Below are positions 27,329 to 36,278 of a stretch of DNA of 64,000 nucleotides, piece by piece. Position numbers and translations under genes: made by a program. Each line of letters opens with the position of its first letter. The first letter of the stretch is position 1. The notes under the pieces were generated by a model. It saw only the letters and a program-made list of their open reading frames with translations. It did not search any database and was not told the DNA's origin. Source of the stretch: Porphyridium purpureum (lineage: Eukaryota > Rhodophyta > Bangiophyceae > Porphyridiales > Porphyridiaceae); the NCBI GenBank assembly GCA_008690995.1, contig VRMN01000003.1, forward strand, positions 2,108,001-2,172,000, read 5' to 3'.

Positions 27329-28237
27329 TCAAAAGCTTCTCTGTAGATGCTGCAGGTGTCGACGCGCGCCTCGTGCGCCAATCTTATTTGAATGGATCAG
27401 ATGGTCCATGTCTACTGCGCTCGGGTCAGAATGTTTGCTGGTTGAGGCTTTTGTGGCTCCGCCCAGGAACTCACCTCTCCGCTGCCACTTGGTTTCTATG
27501 ACTCGCCGCGCGCGGCGAATTCGGGGGGCAATTTCTCTTTGCAAGAACGCAGTCACTGTATCGCGGAACATAAACGCCAACACAGCAACTGCAATGCCGC
27601 TCATTATGATCAGGACGGAAGCAGCCGTGTACTTTCCCGAGCGTCTCGTCCCTGTCTGTACTCTATCAGCACCCACGCCGCCATTCATGACCGAATCTCG
27701 CTGCCGAGCTGAGAAATCGCCCTCTTGTGTACTTCTCCAATCCTTCGACTGCACGTCGTTCGCGCGAACTCGTTGACGCGAAGCCGATTGTGTAGACGCG
27801 GCGTCATCCGGCCGCCGCGTCCCGTGTCCGTCTTTCAAACCATTCTGCGCAGGGTTGCGCGGCTCCAACTCTGCAGCAACGCGAGCATGACCTGCCTCGC
27901 GCTCCTCACATAAGAGCGTCCACTCCTCGATTGCGTCTGAATATGCGCGCGACCACGAACACCGGTCCATGCATTTGAGCCACAACGCGCGAGACGTGTG
28001 TGCACGCACTGACGCACTACACGAAGCGTCACATCGCGAGCTCTGATACAACTGCAAGCACGGTGACGACACGAGCACCTGCGACAACGCCGCTTGCAAA
28101 TTCACGCACTCGTACCGGCACATGCGCTCCGAATCCCATCGCTGCGCGTCCACCACTCGCAGCTCCGTGCCGATCACAAGCAGGACCACCACAGCCGCAG
28201 CCACCGCTTTCACCTCCGATCTTTTCAACCCCACCAT
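27329..28237 (-). CDS. Unrecognised single-pass membrane protein with patterned eight-cysteine ectodomain
   Basis: I do not recognise the family. I start at the ATG at 28237 (302 residues) because it begins a signal peptide (basic start, then VAAAVVVLLVIG); the 23 codons upstream lie in C-poor leader sequence. The mature N-terminal part has eight cysteines in the order C-x3-C-x15-C-x8-C-x3-C-x15-C-x3-C-x16-C, suggesting a disulfide-locked helical domain. A hydrophilic linker follows, then one membrane segment at about 204-224 and a basic cytoplasmic tail. A type I membrane receptor or anchor is plausible. It is divergent from separase. Confidence 0.7.
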   Translation of the reverse strand: MVGLKRSEVKAVAAAVVVLLVIGTELRVVDAQRWDSERMCRYECVNLQAALSQVLVSSPCLQLYQSSRCDASCSASVRAHTSRALWLKCMDRCSWSRAYSDAIEEWTLLCEEREAGHARVAAELEPRNPAQNGLKDGHGTRRPDDAASTQSASRQRVRANDVQSKDWRSTQEGDFSARQRDSVMNGGVGADRVQTGTRRSGKYTAASVLIIMSGIAVAVLAFMFRDTVTAFLQREIAPRIRRARRVIETKWQRRGEFLGGATKASTSKHSDPSAVDMDHLIHSNKIGARGARRHLQHLQRSF

Positions 28238-28831
28238 CACATCCCGCTCATTCACCACCCGCTCATCACTCCATACCCACCCAAACACGTGCCACCTCCT
28301 ATGCAACCATCGACACTCTCACCCATCTCCGTCCCGTCCTCCGCGTCTCCTGACTCAAAACCGGCCGAACTTTCCCAACCCACGTCAACCCTGCACACAT
28401 ATATATATATCCGGAAACAACGCAGCGCGCCGCCGCTTCCCAACCGCGTGCTCCTTCCTTCCGTTCTGCCCTCCCTTCCCGTCCTTCCCGTCCTTTCCTC
28501 CCCTGCCCCTCACACCCCGCCTCTCAACCTTTCCTCCGCGCGCCACCGCGTTTCGTTCCGTGTCCGCTTCAACCAGTTAACCGGTTTATCGCTTAACGAC
28601 TAAAAGTACAGTGTTGCTGTACCCTAATCATTAAGGTACAGCGACGCGCTGGTTGGGTAGTGTACAGCGCAGTTTGAATTGTGTGCGGGTTTGAACGTTT
28701 GAATTGTGTGTTTGAGAGGGCGCGTATCGGGTGATTGGATGGTGGACGGAATGGGGAGCAGACGACTGAAGGATGCGTGGGAGAAGAGAGAGAGCGAGAG
28801 AGAGAGACTGTCTATGTGAGCCAGTGCGAGT
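28238..28831. promoter_or_regulatory. Divergent promoter with GTACAG cluster upstream of separase
   Basis: The plus strand is C/A/T-rich to about 28580 and G/T- and G/A-rich from about 28660 to 28830, so again each gene has a C-poor sense-strand leader. A TA run at about 28398-28410 is a possible TATA element for the minus-strand gene. The composition switch coincides with a cluster of GTACAG/CTGTAC elements at 28606-28667. A GGTTTATCGCTTAACG string at 28581-28596 resembles repeats near 22748. Confidence 0.6.
28606..28667. promoter_or_regulatory. Cluster of four GTACAG/CTGTAC elements including a perfect palindrome
   Basis: GTACAG at 28606-28611 and CTGTAC at 28617-28622 form the same GTACAG-N5-CTGTAC palindrome seen at 16659. 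Two more GTACAG copies lie at 28636 and 28662. Four hexamers in 62 bp exactly at the strand-composition switch make this the densest cluster in the window. Confidence 0.55.
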
Positions 28832-31800
28832 ATGCGGGCAACACGTGGTCGCGGTGTGAGAGCAGGCGCGGGAGGTGTGGAGTCTGGACGAAGCGCAGAG
28901 GCGAAGCGGCTGGAGATTGGGTTGAGCGTGGTGGAGGAATGGGTTGGCAATGGCCGCCGCGCAGGGATGAGGGCTCTGAAAGACATAGAGATGCGGCATG
29001 TGGAAGCGGTGAAGGAAATCGAAGCTGTTCTGGTCGCCTGCGCGCTTCGGATGCAGAGGGCTGCCATGCACAACAGTCAAAGCATTTCTGTCGAAGTGGC
29101 TCAGATCATGGGAGGCAGCCATCCGGGATGTGAATCGGATTTGGAGTTACTCATCGCATTGTGTAGGAGATTGCAAGCCCTGCTCAAGGCTGCAGACGGC
29201 CAGTCTTCTCCGGGCGAGCGTCCATTCGCGAGCGGATCGAGCGCAGAGCAGCACCGCGCACAGGAATGCGTGTCCCAACTATTGAGTTTGGCGTCGTTGC
29301 TGTTGTTCCGATCTGAGCTGATCACTCAGTCTAGCGAGACGGGGAACAGATATAAATTTTCTTCGCGTGCTCCTCAAATCGTCATGGACAGTATTGTACT
29401 TTGTGTGCAGGCCAAGGCGTACGGAGTCACGCAGCGCTTGTGCAGGGCGGTCATGTTGGCGTGCTCGGCGCTGGAGCAAAAACAGGAGTCTCAGAGCAAA
29501 TTAGTTGAACAGCCAACGAGTGGCTTGTTCTGGATTTTGGCCGCGCGAGTTCGGCCTGAAACGGAAAGTGCCACATGCAACAAGGAGAATGAATCTGACC
29601 TTTCATCATGTCACACCATTTTTGACAGCAACGAATGGACTCACGAGCTCAAGACCTTAGAACATCAAATTGGCCCGACGCTTGTCAAAGGTTTGGTGAT
29701 GGCGATTGTTGTGAATGCTGGTCTAGGCGTGATCCTGGAGGGTAAACGCGCCAGTGTTTCCAATCTCTGTTCGCTTTTCGGAGAGCTACTTTTCCCGATG
29801 GTTCAAAATACCTCGGCGATACAGAACGATTCAGATGCCACTGATGCGGAGGAAGACGGAGTGCGGACATTTGTGCTCAAAGAGCTTGACTTTCTCCACC
29901 ACGTACTTGACACATCCATGGGTGCCGAGAATGCCAAGCAAGGTGCAGATCCGCTCGTTCAGATTCTTTCCGCTCTTGCAAGCTTGCTGCGTCTCATGAA
30001 GTCTCTCCAGAGCAGTGCAAGGCAACGCACGGTAGAAGTGCGTACGGCAGAGCAGTGTGCTCACGCCATTCACAAACGCTTTCTCGAGGTCTCCAGGCGG
30101 CAGGAGCAGTTGGACATCGACGTTGAATTCGGGCGCTTGTGCGAGTTTATCTGGTCTCTGTTTGTCGCTTTGGTGAGTCTGCATGGTACATCTGAACATG
30201 CAGCGACTATCTTATCGAGCGAGTCGGTGTGTGCAGCAAGTGATTTCATCACGTGTGTCCTATACAAGGAGAAGAAAGCGAACAGCTCGGCTTCAAAGGA
30301 CAAATTTTTCAAAGCTTTTCTCGCCAAGCGCGTCTCAAGCTTACGACTGCATTGCCACCGACCGGACCTGGCCAGAATCGCCAAGCTATCGTACTGGGTG
30401 CTGCAGCTCAACGAAAGCAGCGATGCTGTGACTTTCGCGGCTCTACTTGACGAGCTTGAAAATCTTTGCAGTGCTGCAGAGTCGACATGCCACGACGGGA
30501 GCATACACCTCCGTATGGTGCGAGTTTTGGAGCCGCTAAGAAAGGGACTGGTACGGCAGGGTGTGGCGACACATCCAGAGTACGGCGTGGATGCGCTAGA
30601 GCGCTTCTACAAAATATACAGCAATCTTGTTGCGCGCGGGCTCATGCTCGCAGAGGATGCGAAAGCGAACCACGTGATGAGCAAATTAATACCTGCTGAG
30701 GAGGCACAGATGGCATGCTATGTGATGCTTGCGGACGTGCATGTTACACGCTTTCTTCAAAGTAAGTGCACGGAGCCCCGTGATGCAGATCAAACCAAGC
30801 TGAGCAATGTTCTGCAAAATATCAGCATCCTTGCCGAATCATTGTCCCCAAGCACGACACCTGCAGGGCCATCGAAATCGATTTGCTCCTGGGTGTCCGG
30901 CTATTTGCACAACCTGGGCGTGAAATTGGTCAATTTGAAGGAAGATGGTGCCAAACCTATCGCAGCAGACCTTTTCGAATCAAGTCTTGCTTTGCAGACC
31001 AGAGAAACGGAACAGTATTGGACCCTCTTGAGCCGCCTGTGCCTCTGTCGCATGCAGACCAATCGACACGTGGATGCCATTGAATCTGTTATGGAGGTAT
31101 TCGCGTCCTTTGCTTCGTCTCATGAAGACGAGCCTCTGACAAGCTGGCCAAAGGCCTTTCGAGACTGCATTATTCTCGTGATGGACGAGTGCGCAAATTC
31201 GGTAGCGACCAATGTTCAGATGGCAGTCGTGGCGCGCCTCGCGGAATTATTTGGTACGCAACATCCTGCGCTTCTAATTCGAATGATAACACTCGTGACG
31301 TATTCTGCGGATGCCCAAGCGAAGGATCTGCCACCAAAGAGCGTTTCGGCCGTCCCTGCTCTTCTGGTCAAAGTTATGGATCTTTTGGACTGGAAGGCGA
31401 TGCCAAACAGAGACAATGACCACAGGACATCTTCGATCCTCAGTTATGAGCGCGCTCGCTTGTTGTATCTCGCATCCGATTCTCGTTGGGGACTACATGA
31501 GCTTGAAACTGAATACTGTAATAACCTGTCGATCATCTGGAAAACCAAGTACTTGATGGCCCAAGGCCAGTGCCGAAATGCTATTTGGCTCATTTTGCAT
31601 GCGCAACTCGAACCCTTCAGCTTTGGTGATTCAATGGACGTGGATGCGCCTCTGCGCGTGATAGATGCGCTTTCGCGCATGGTATGTACGTTGATGTTGC
31701 ATGGCTACGCTGTTCTCGCGGCGCAATTCTCTTCTCTCATGCTGGACCTTGTGCGATCCTTGCCGCTGTTTGACGATGACGGCCTGCTCGTGTCACGTAC

Positions 31801-34726
31801 AGAGCTTGCGTTGATCGAGTCTTTGCGGGCAGGCGGCTACGCGTCTGTTGCATTTCGGATTCTGTCGAGTCCAAACACGAAGACGGCATCTTCGCGTCCA
31901 ACTGCGCTGGATCGTGCGGTCAAGGGGCGTGTGCTTCTGGACTTTGAGTCGTCGAGAGAAGACGCACTTGAGATTCTGCAGATCCGTAAAAGACAGGATA
32001 TAGGGCGAAATCGCGAGCCCAGGACAATTGAGAACGCAAGGCTTCTGCTCGTGCAGGCCAAGTCGCTTCACCTACTCGGACTGTACTCCGATGCTTTCGA
32101 AGTGTCATCAAGTGCATTGAAGCATACGCTTGCCATCCTGCTTGAGTATGGTTGCGCCGCGTCTACTCTGCAAACATCGGAGCAGTGGAGCATTGATATT
32201 GGTGGGAACAAGATTCCTGTTGTGCTGGTGAAAACACGAGAAAGTTCGATATGGAATTCTGCGCCCACGTTGATTGGGACACTCTGCGATGTTTTAGAGC
32301 AGCATGCTGCTGCTTGCGCTGCTCTAAATCAGCTCAGCGAGTGTCGGTATTTCCTGGAAAGAGCGCACATGATTTGCGAAAGATTGGGCCTCGTCCCGAG
32401 AAAACTGCATCTCGGATCCGAACTTTACCATTTCGCTTCCCAGCGACACGACTTTAACGATGCCGAAAGATGGCTCACGGCGCTCGCTCCAATCGGTGAT
32501 GTGGCTTCACATGAGGGGCCGGAAGAAACAGAGCTGGTCAGAGACCGTTTTGAAAATTTGGATTGCATCGCGCGTCGATTAGATTCCGCTCAGAATTTTA
32601 TGGAGTACCAGCTTGAGTCTCGACCTCGCTCCATTGTGCTGGAGTTGGCGGAGGTCCCTAGACTGCTACGCGTCTTGCGTCATCGCACAAGAATACTGGC
32701 ACTTAGTCTTACACGCGTATTCGACTTGCGTTCCCACGAACAAGGAACTGAGTCGCTGTTGCCGCGGTATGATAGAGATTGGTCGTACGATCTCGCTGGT
32801 CGTTTTTCGAACGAAAGCAGACAGCTCTACTGGGACGTATCAAGGTGGAAGTGGTCGAAGCAGGTGCTGGAAGAGCCCAGTCTTTCGTGGCTTCGAAGCA
32901 GAGCCGTGATGGTTGAAGCACAGCATGCGACTGTTTTCGGCGCCTTCAAGACACTGCAGCAGACCCATGAAAGTCTCGCTCCTCTGATCGACGATCTACC
33001 AAACTTCAAGTCCATTCCTCAGTCAAACGAGATGCAGGCTGCCGCGATCCTGGAGAAGGTTCTCGCATTTGTGCGCTTCAACATTGAGCCATTCGAGACG
33101 TATGTGGATCACCTGTGGTCCTCTGCGGGCCCTGAAGGTCAGCACATGAAGGGAGGGAAGCCCAAAGCAAAATTGTCCGCGTCACGATGTGGCGTATCCT
33201 TGTCTTTCCAGAAAGAAATGCAGGCAATGCACGACATGATGGAGTTTGCTGACGAGCTCGTCTCGCACCAATGGAGGGTGCCGGATTTCGAGTTGCAGCG
33301 CAAAATCAAATCCATGCTTGCCCTCATCACAGGTCGCACGGACCCGTGGCTTTGCGCTTCGCTGCTGGATGAAGCATCGTCTCCCGTGCGTTTCGGCGGG
33401 AGCGAGCCACGCAATTGTACTGGCAACGAACAAGATGCTCTTGCTGCGTCATTTGATGATATGAAGCTCTCTTCACCTGGAGAAAAGGATGGCGCACATG
33501 CGCTTCGCCTGGAAGCTGCGGTGCGCGGGATGGCTAGATACGACCTGGATGTGGCAAGCCTTTGCGTGGAGCAAAACCATCTTGGGTTTCTCATGGGATG
33601 GAGCGTGGTTCCAGAGGAAAGCGGACTCACGCCACAGCTAAAGCTGCTCAAGGTCGCTGAAGAGCTCACAGTACAAGACGTAGTTCAGGAAATGAAGCAG
33701 ATTGTGGCTCAGATGAGGACAGGAGACGAAGCGATTCGTCGAAACTTTGATCCTGCAGATGTCGGAAAGACGGCATTGAGCAATGAGCAAAAGGCAGAGT
33801 GGTGGCAGGCACGATATGAGCTTGAAGAAAGACTTGGGAGGCTGATCCACCGCGTACAGAAAACGTGGATACACAAGGGGTTGAATGTCTTTGGAGAGTG
33901 CAAGGCGCGCACTTGCGTGCTCCTTTTAGACCGTTACCTACACCAGTTCCCCTGGGAGGCCTTGCCGTGCAATGCGGGAAGACCGATTTCCAGAATGCTA
34001 AACGTGTGCGCGAGCTACAGCCAAATGGGTGTCCTTGGAGCAAATGGGCAGAACATCGACAGACTTGCTGTGCCAAAGGAGTCGCTGGCTTACATACTAA
34101 ACCCAGGAGGCGACTTGAAGGCGACGGAGGAGAGGTTCGCTACGCGGTTTAAAATGCAGCGCGGTTGGCAGGGACATTGTGGCTTGTTGTCGCAGGACAA
34201 GGTGGGCGAAATGATGATGGACTGGGACGGGCGCAAAGATGTCCTCCTATACTGCGGCCACGGGGCCGGAGAAAAGTTGCTTCGACCAGCGGCACTTCGG
34301 TCTACGGACAGGCTCCCGACGGTGGCTATTTTGATGGGATGCTCGTCAGGTAAGCTGGACACTCGAGGCAGGTTTGATGCTCAAGGTATACTGGCTTCTT
34401 ATTTACAGGAAGGGTGCTGCTCTGTCGTGGCGAACTTGTGGGACGTGACCGATCGGGACACGGATGAGCTGACCAGTCGATTTCTTGAAATGTGGGCAAA
34501 ACTCGACCCGGAGCCAAGTTCCTCTGCGCCGAAAGCGAAAAGAGGCAGACCACATGTCAACCCTTCGAATCGAAGTTTATCGATATCGTGTCCGAATCTT
34601 GACGACAGAGCTGAGACCCGGTCATTAGCAGAGGCGCTAACTCGTTCGCGTGATTGTGTGAAGCTACAGTACTTGAATGGTGCAGCGACTGTTGCGTACG
34701 GCCTTCCTCACATCTTTATGATCTAG
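28832..34726 (+). CDS. ESP1: Separase (cohesin-cleaving cysteine protease)
   Basis: Separase cleaves the cohesin kleisin subunit at anaphase onset. The 1,964-codon gene is unbroken. Most of the protein is a long helical-repeat region without clear motifs, as in other separases. The C-terminal caspase-like domain shows FPWEALPC near residue 1710, LLYCGHGAGE with catalytic His1810, ILMGCSSGKL with catalytic Cys1837, and VVANLWDVTDRDTDELT just after. These blocks are diagnostic for peptidase family C50. A basic KAKRGRPH stretch after the protease domain could be a nuclear signal. The next in-frame ATG is at 28964, so the first 44 residues are uncertain. Confidence 0.95.
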   Translation: MRATRGRGVRAGAGGVESGRSAEAKRLEIGLSVVEEWVGNGRRAGMRALKDIEMRHVEAVKEIEAVLVACALRMQRAAMHNSQSISVEVAQIMGGSHPGCESDLELLIALCRRLQALLKAADGQSSPGERPFASGSSAEQHRAQECVSQLLSLASLLLFRSELITQSSETGNRYKFSSRAPQIVMDSIVLCVQAKAYGVTQRLCRAVMLACSALEQKQESQSKLVEQPTSGLFWILAARVRPETESATCNKENESDLSSCHTIFDSNEWTHELKTLEHQIGPTLVKGLVMAIVVNAGLGVILEGKRASVSNLCSLFGELLFPMVQNTSAIQNDSDATDAEEDGVRTFVLKELDFLHHVLDTSMGAENAKQGADPLVQILSALASLLRLMKSLQSSARQRTVEVRTAEQCAHAIHKRFLEVSRRQEQLDIDVEFGRLCEFIWSLFVALVSLHGTSEHAATILSSESVCAASDFITCVLYKEKKANSSASKDKFFKAFLAKRVSSLRLHCHRPDLARIAKLSYWVLQLNESSDAVTFAALLDELENLCSAAESTCHDGSIHLRMVRVLEPLRKGLVRQGVATHPEYGVDALERFYKIYSNLVARGLMLAEDAKANHVMSKLIPAEEAQMACYVMLADVHVTRFLQSKCTEPRDADQTKLSNVLQNISILAESLSPSTTPAGPSKSICSWVSGYLHNLGVKLVNLKEDGAKPIAADLFESSLALQTRETEQYWTLLSRLCLCRMQTNRHVDAIESVMEVFASFASSHEDEPLTSWPKAFRDCIILVMDECANSVATNVQMAVVARLAELFGTQHPALLIRMITLVTYSADAQAKDLPPKSVSAVPALLVKVMDLLDWKAMPNRDNDHRTSSILSYERARLLYLASDSRWGLHELETEYCNNLSIIWKTKYLMAQGQCRNAIWLILHAQLEPFSFGDSMDVDAPLRVIDALSRMVCTLMLHGYAVLAAQFSSLMLDLVRSLPLFDDDGLLVSRTELALIESLRAGGYASVAFRILSSPNTKTASSRPTALDRAVKGRVLLDFESSREDALEILQIRKRQDIGRNREPRTIENARLLLVQAKSLHLLGLYSDAFEVSSSALKHTLAILLEYGCAASTLQTSEQWSIDIGGNKIPVVLVKTRESSIWNSAPTLIGTLCDVLEQHAAACAALNQLSECRYFLERAHMICERLGLVPRKLHLGSELYHFASQRHDFNDAERWLTALAPIGDVASHEGPEETELVRDRFENLDCIARRLDSAQNFMEYQLESRPRSIVLELAEVPRLLRVLRHRTRILALSLTRVFDLRSHEQGTESLLPRYDRDWSYDLAGRFSNESRQLYWDVSRWKWSKQVLEEPSLSWLRSRAVMVEAQHATVFGAFKTLQQTHESLAPLIDDLPNFKSIPQSNEMQAAAILEKVLAFVRFNIEPFETYVDHLWSSAGPEGQHMKGGKPKAKLSASRCGVSLSFQKEMQAMHDMMEFADELVSHQWRVPDFELQRKIKSMLALITGRTDPWLCASLLDEASSPVRFGGSEPRNCTGNEQDALAASFDDMKLSSPGEKDGAHALRLEAAVRGMARYDLDVASLCVEQNHLGFLMGWSVVPEESGLTPQLKLLKVAEELTVQDVVQEMKQIVAQMRTGDEAIRRNFDPADVGKTALSNEQKAEWWQARYELEERLGRLIHRVQKTWIHKGLNVFGECKARTCVLLLDRYLHQFPWEALPCNAGRPISRMLNVCASYSQMGVLGANGQNIDRLAVPKESLAYILNPGGDLKATEERFATRFKMQRGWQGHCGLLSQDKVGEMMMDWDGRKDVLLYCGHGAGEKLLRPAALRSTDRLPTVAILMGCSSGKLDTRGRFDAQGILASYLQEGCCSVVANLWDVTDRDTDELTSRFLEMWAKLDPEPSSSAPKAKRGRPHVNPSNRSLSISCPNLDDRAETRSLAEALTRSRDCVKLQYLNGAATVAYGLPHIFMI

Positions 34727-34769
34727 AGGCACACCAAGGACCCGCACGAGATGTAAAATAGTTCAGTCC

Positions 34770-36080
34770 TTAGATGTCGACTGCGTTCGCCATGTGTCTT
34801 TCAATCTCTCGACCGTTCATGGACTGTACGTTTCTGTAGTTGCCCGGATATCCCAGCCAGGCGCCATATGTACGCACAAGGTCGTTATCCACTCGCACCG
34901 TCGAATTGGAAAGAAACCACCGATAACCTTCAAAGCACGGCGGGTACGTCATACTTCCGTTGTAAGCATAGTAGCCCGTCTCATTCAACGGTGGGAAGAG
35001 CGTTGTCAAGTTCACAGTGACAACATTCGTGGTGTTCAGAATGTCAAAGAGTGTACTTAGCGTGCGTGTCGCATCCGAGGCACCGTTCTCTCCTTCCAAG
35101 GCAGATCGCGTCGAAGAAAACAAGGAACTAACAAAGGAGCCATTGTAGTCTCCGATAGACTCGTTCGCAATAAGCTGCAGTTCGAGTCCTGTCGATGCGC
35201 CGCGAATGCTGTGCTCGGCCTGGGTACGAAAAACAAATTCTTGTACGTCAAACCGGCCAGGTATAGACTCATTCCACTGAATTGAGCCACACGGGCGGTC
35301 CAGGCACTGAAAGAAAGGTGAGTTGTCTCTCCATGTGACAGAAACACGAGAGGACTCCTCTAATTCCAGTATATACCCGAGAAATGGCTTTCCGGTATCA
35401 TTGTCGACGCCCTCGAGCGACTCAATCAGGCTCCGGATGATATTTACGGGCGATTGCATCTTCCCGGCCGCGCACATCTGGAACTCGCTGGAAACGTTGC
35501 CCCAGCTCGGCGGGTTCGTTTGACCGAGATAGGACCATTCATGCAGGTTCTGCGAACGTGCGAAATAGAAACCGCTTCTATCGAGCGTGACTTGATAGAT
35601 CATGCCGCCAAGAAATGCGAGCGCACATAGCCAACCAAACACACAGATGCAAATTGGTGCGATCAGCTTTACAAACTTGTCGCGAAAATGCCGGCCCTTC
35701 TGCTCGACGATGACGTTCTCACGGCCTTTCGAGTCCACCGACGCCGTGTCGTCCGAACCCGTTGACCTCGCCTCTCCGACGTTCTCCTGTGTACCATTCA
35801 AACCTGTCTCACCTTCCGCAAGAACCTTCTTTGCCTCTTGTGTCGACGACGTCAATGTCTCCGCACTATGCGGCTGCTGATCCTGGTGCTGGTGGTGGTC
35901 CTGATCCTGATCCACGCCGTCTCCACCCGCCGTTACCTTCATCGCCTTCACCGAGTCAGCGACCGGCCCTTCTCCATCCTCGAGTACATCATCGCCTCCG
36001 AGCTGCGATGCCGGCGGCGAAGGAACCGTGGTCGGCATCGTCTCGATGTCTCCACCGGACGCCGCAACGCTTGAAGACAT
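34770..36080 (-). CDS. Membrane-anchored alpha-carbonic-anhydrase-like protein lacking zinc ligands
   Basis: I start at the ATG at 36080 (436 residues, MSSSVAAS); the frame is open to 36227 but without protein-like features. A hydrophilic N-terminal region is followed by one membrane segment (about 141-162) and an alpha-carbonic-anhydrase fold: WSYLGQ, QSPVNI (209-214), the EH pair at 288-289, LELQLIAN, the YNGSMTYPPC block and a C-terminal EGYRWF. In active enzymes three His bind zinc, in FHFHW and ELHLVH. Here these positions read FVFR and ELQLIA, so all three His are gone while the Glu-His and Glu landmarks remain. Many N-x-S/T sites suggest a type II glycoprotein facing the lumen or outside. 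A binding or structural role like that of animal CARPs is inferred. Confidence 0.75.
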   Translation of the reverse strand: MSSSVAASGGDIETMPTTVPSPPASQLGGDDVLEDGEGPVADSVKAMKVTAGGDGVDQDQDHHQHQDQQPHSAETLTSSTQEAKKVLAEGETGLNGTQENVGEARSTGSDDTASVDSKGRENVIVEQKGRHFRDKFVKLIAPICICVFGWLCALAFLGGMIYQVTLDRSGFYFARSQNLHEWSYLGQTNPPSWGNVSSEFQMCAAGKMQSPVNIIRSLIESLEGVDNDTGKPFLGYILELEESSRVSVTWRDNSPFFQCLDRPCGSIQWNESIPGRFDVQEFVFRTQAEHSIRGASTGLELQLIANESIGDYNGSFVSSLFSSTRSALEGENGASDATRTLSTLFDILNTTNVVTVNLTTLFPPLNETGYYAYNGSMTYPPCFEGYRWFLSNSTVRVDNDLVRTYGAWLGYPGNYRNVQSMNGREIERHMANAVDI

Positions 36081-36278
36081 CTTGCCACGGTCTACGTCCC
36101 TCTCCCTAACTCGCAACGCTAACGTGCCAAACGTATTCAGAGGGAAGACAAAAAGGCCGCATAAATAGTTCATATCAAACTGTGCTTCTGCGATAGGAGA
36201 AATGACTGTGACGTGAAAAGCTACCAAGGAAGCCGAGTTGATGATGGATGTGCATACGACGAAACTTCTCTGACCTGC

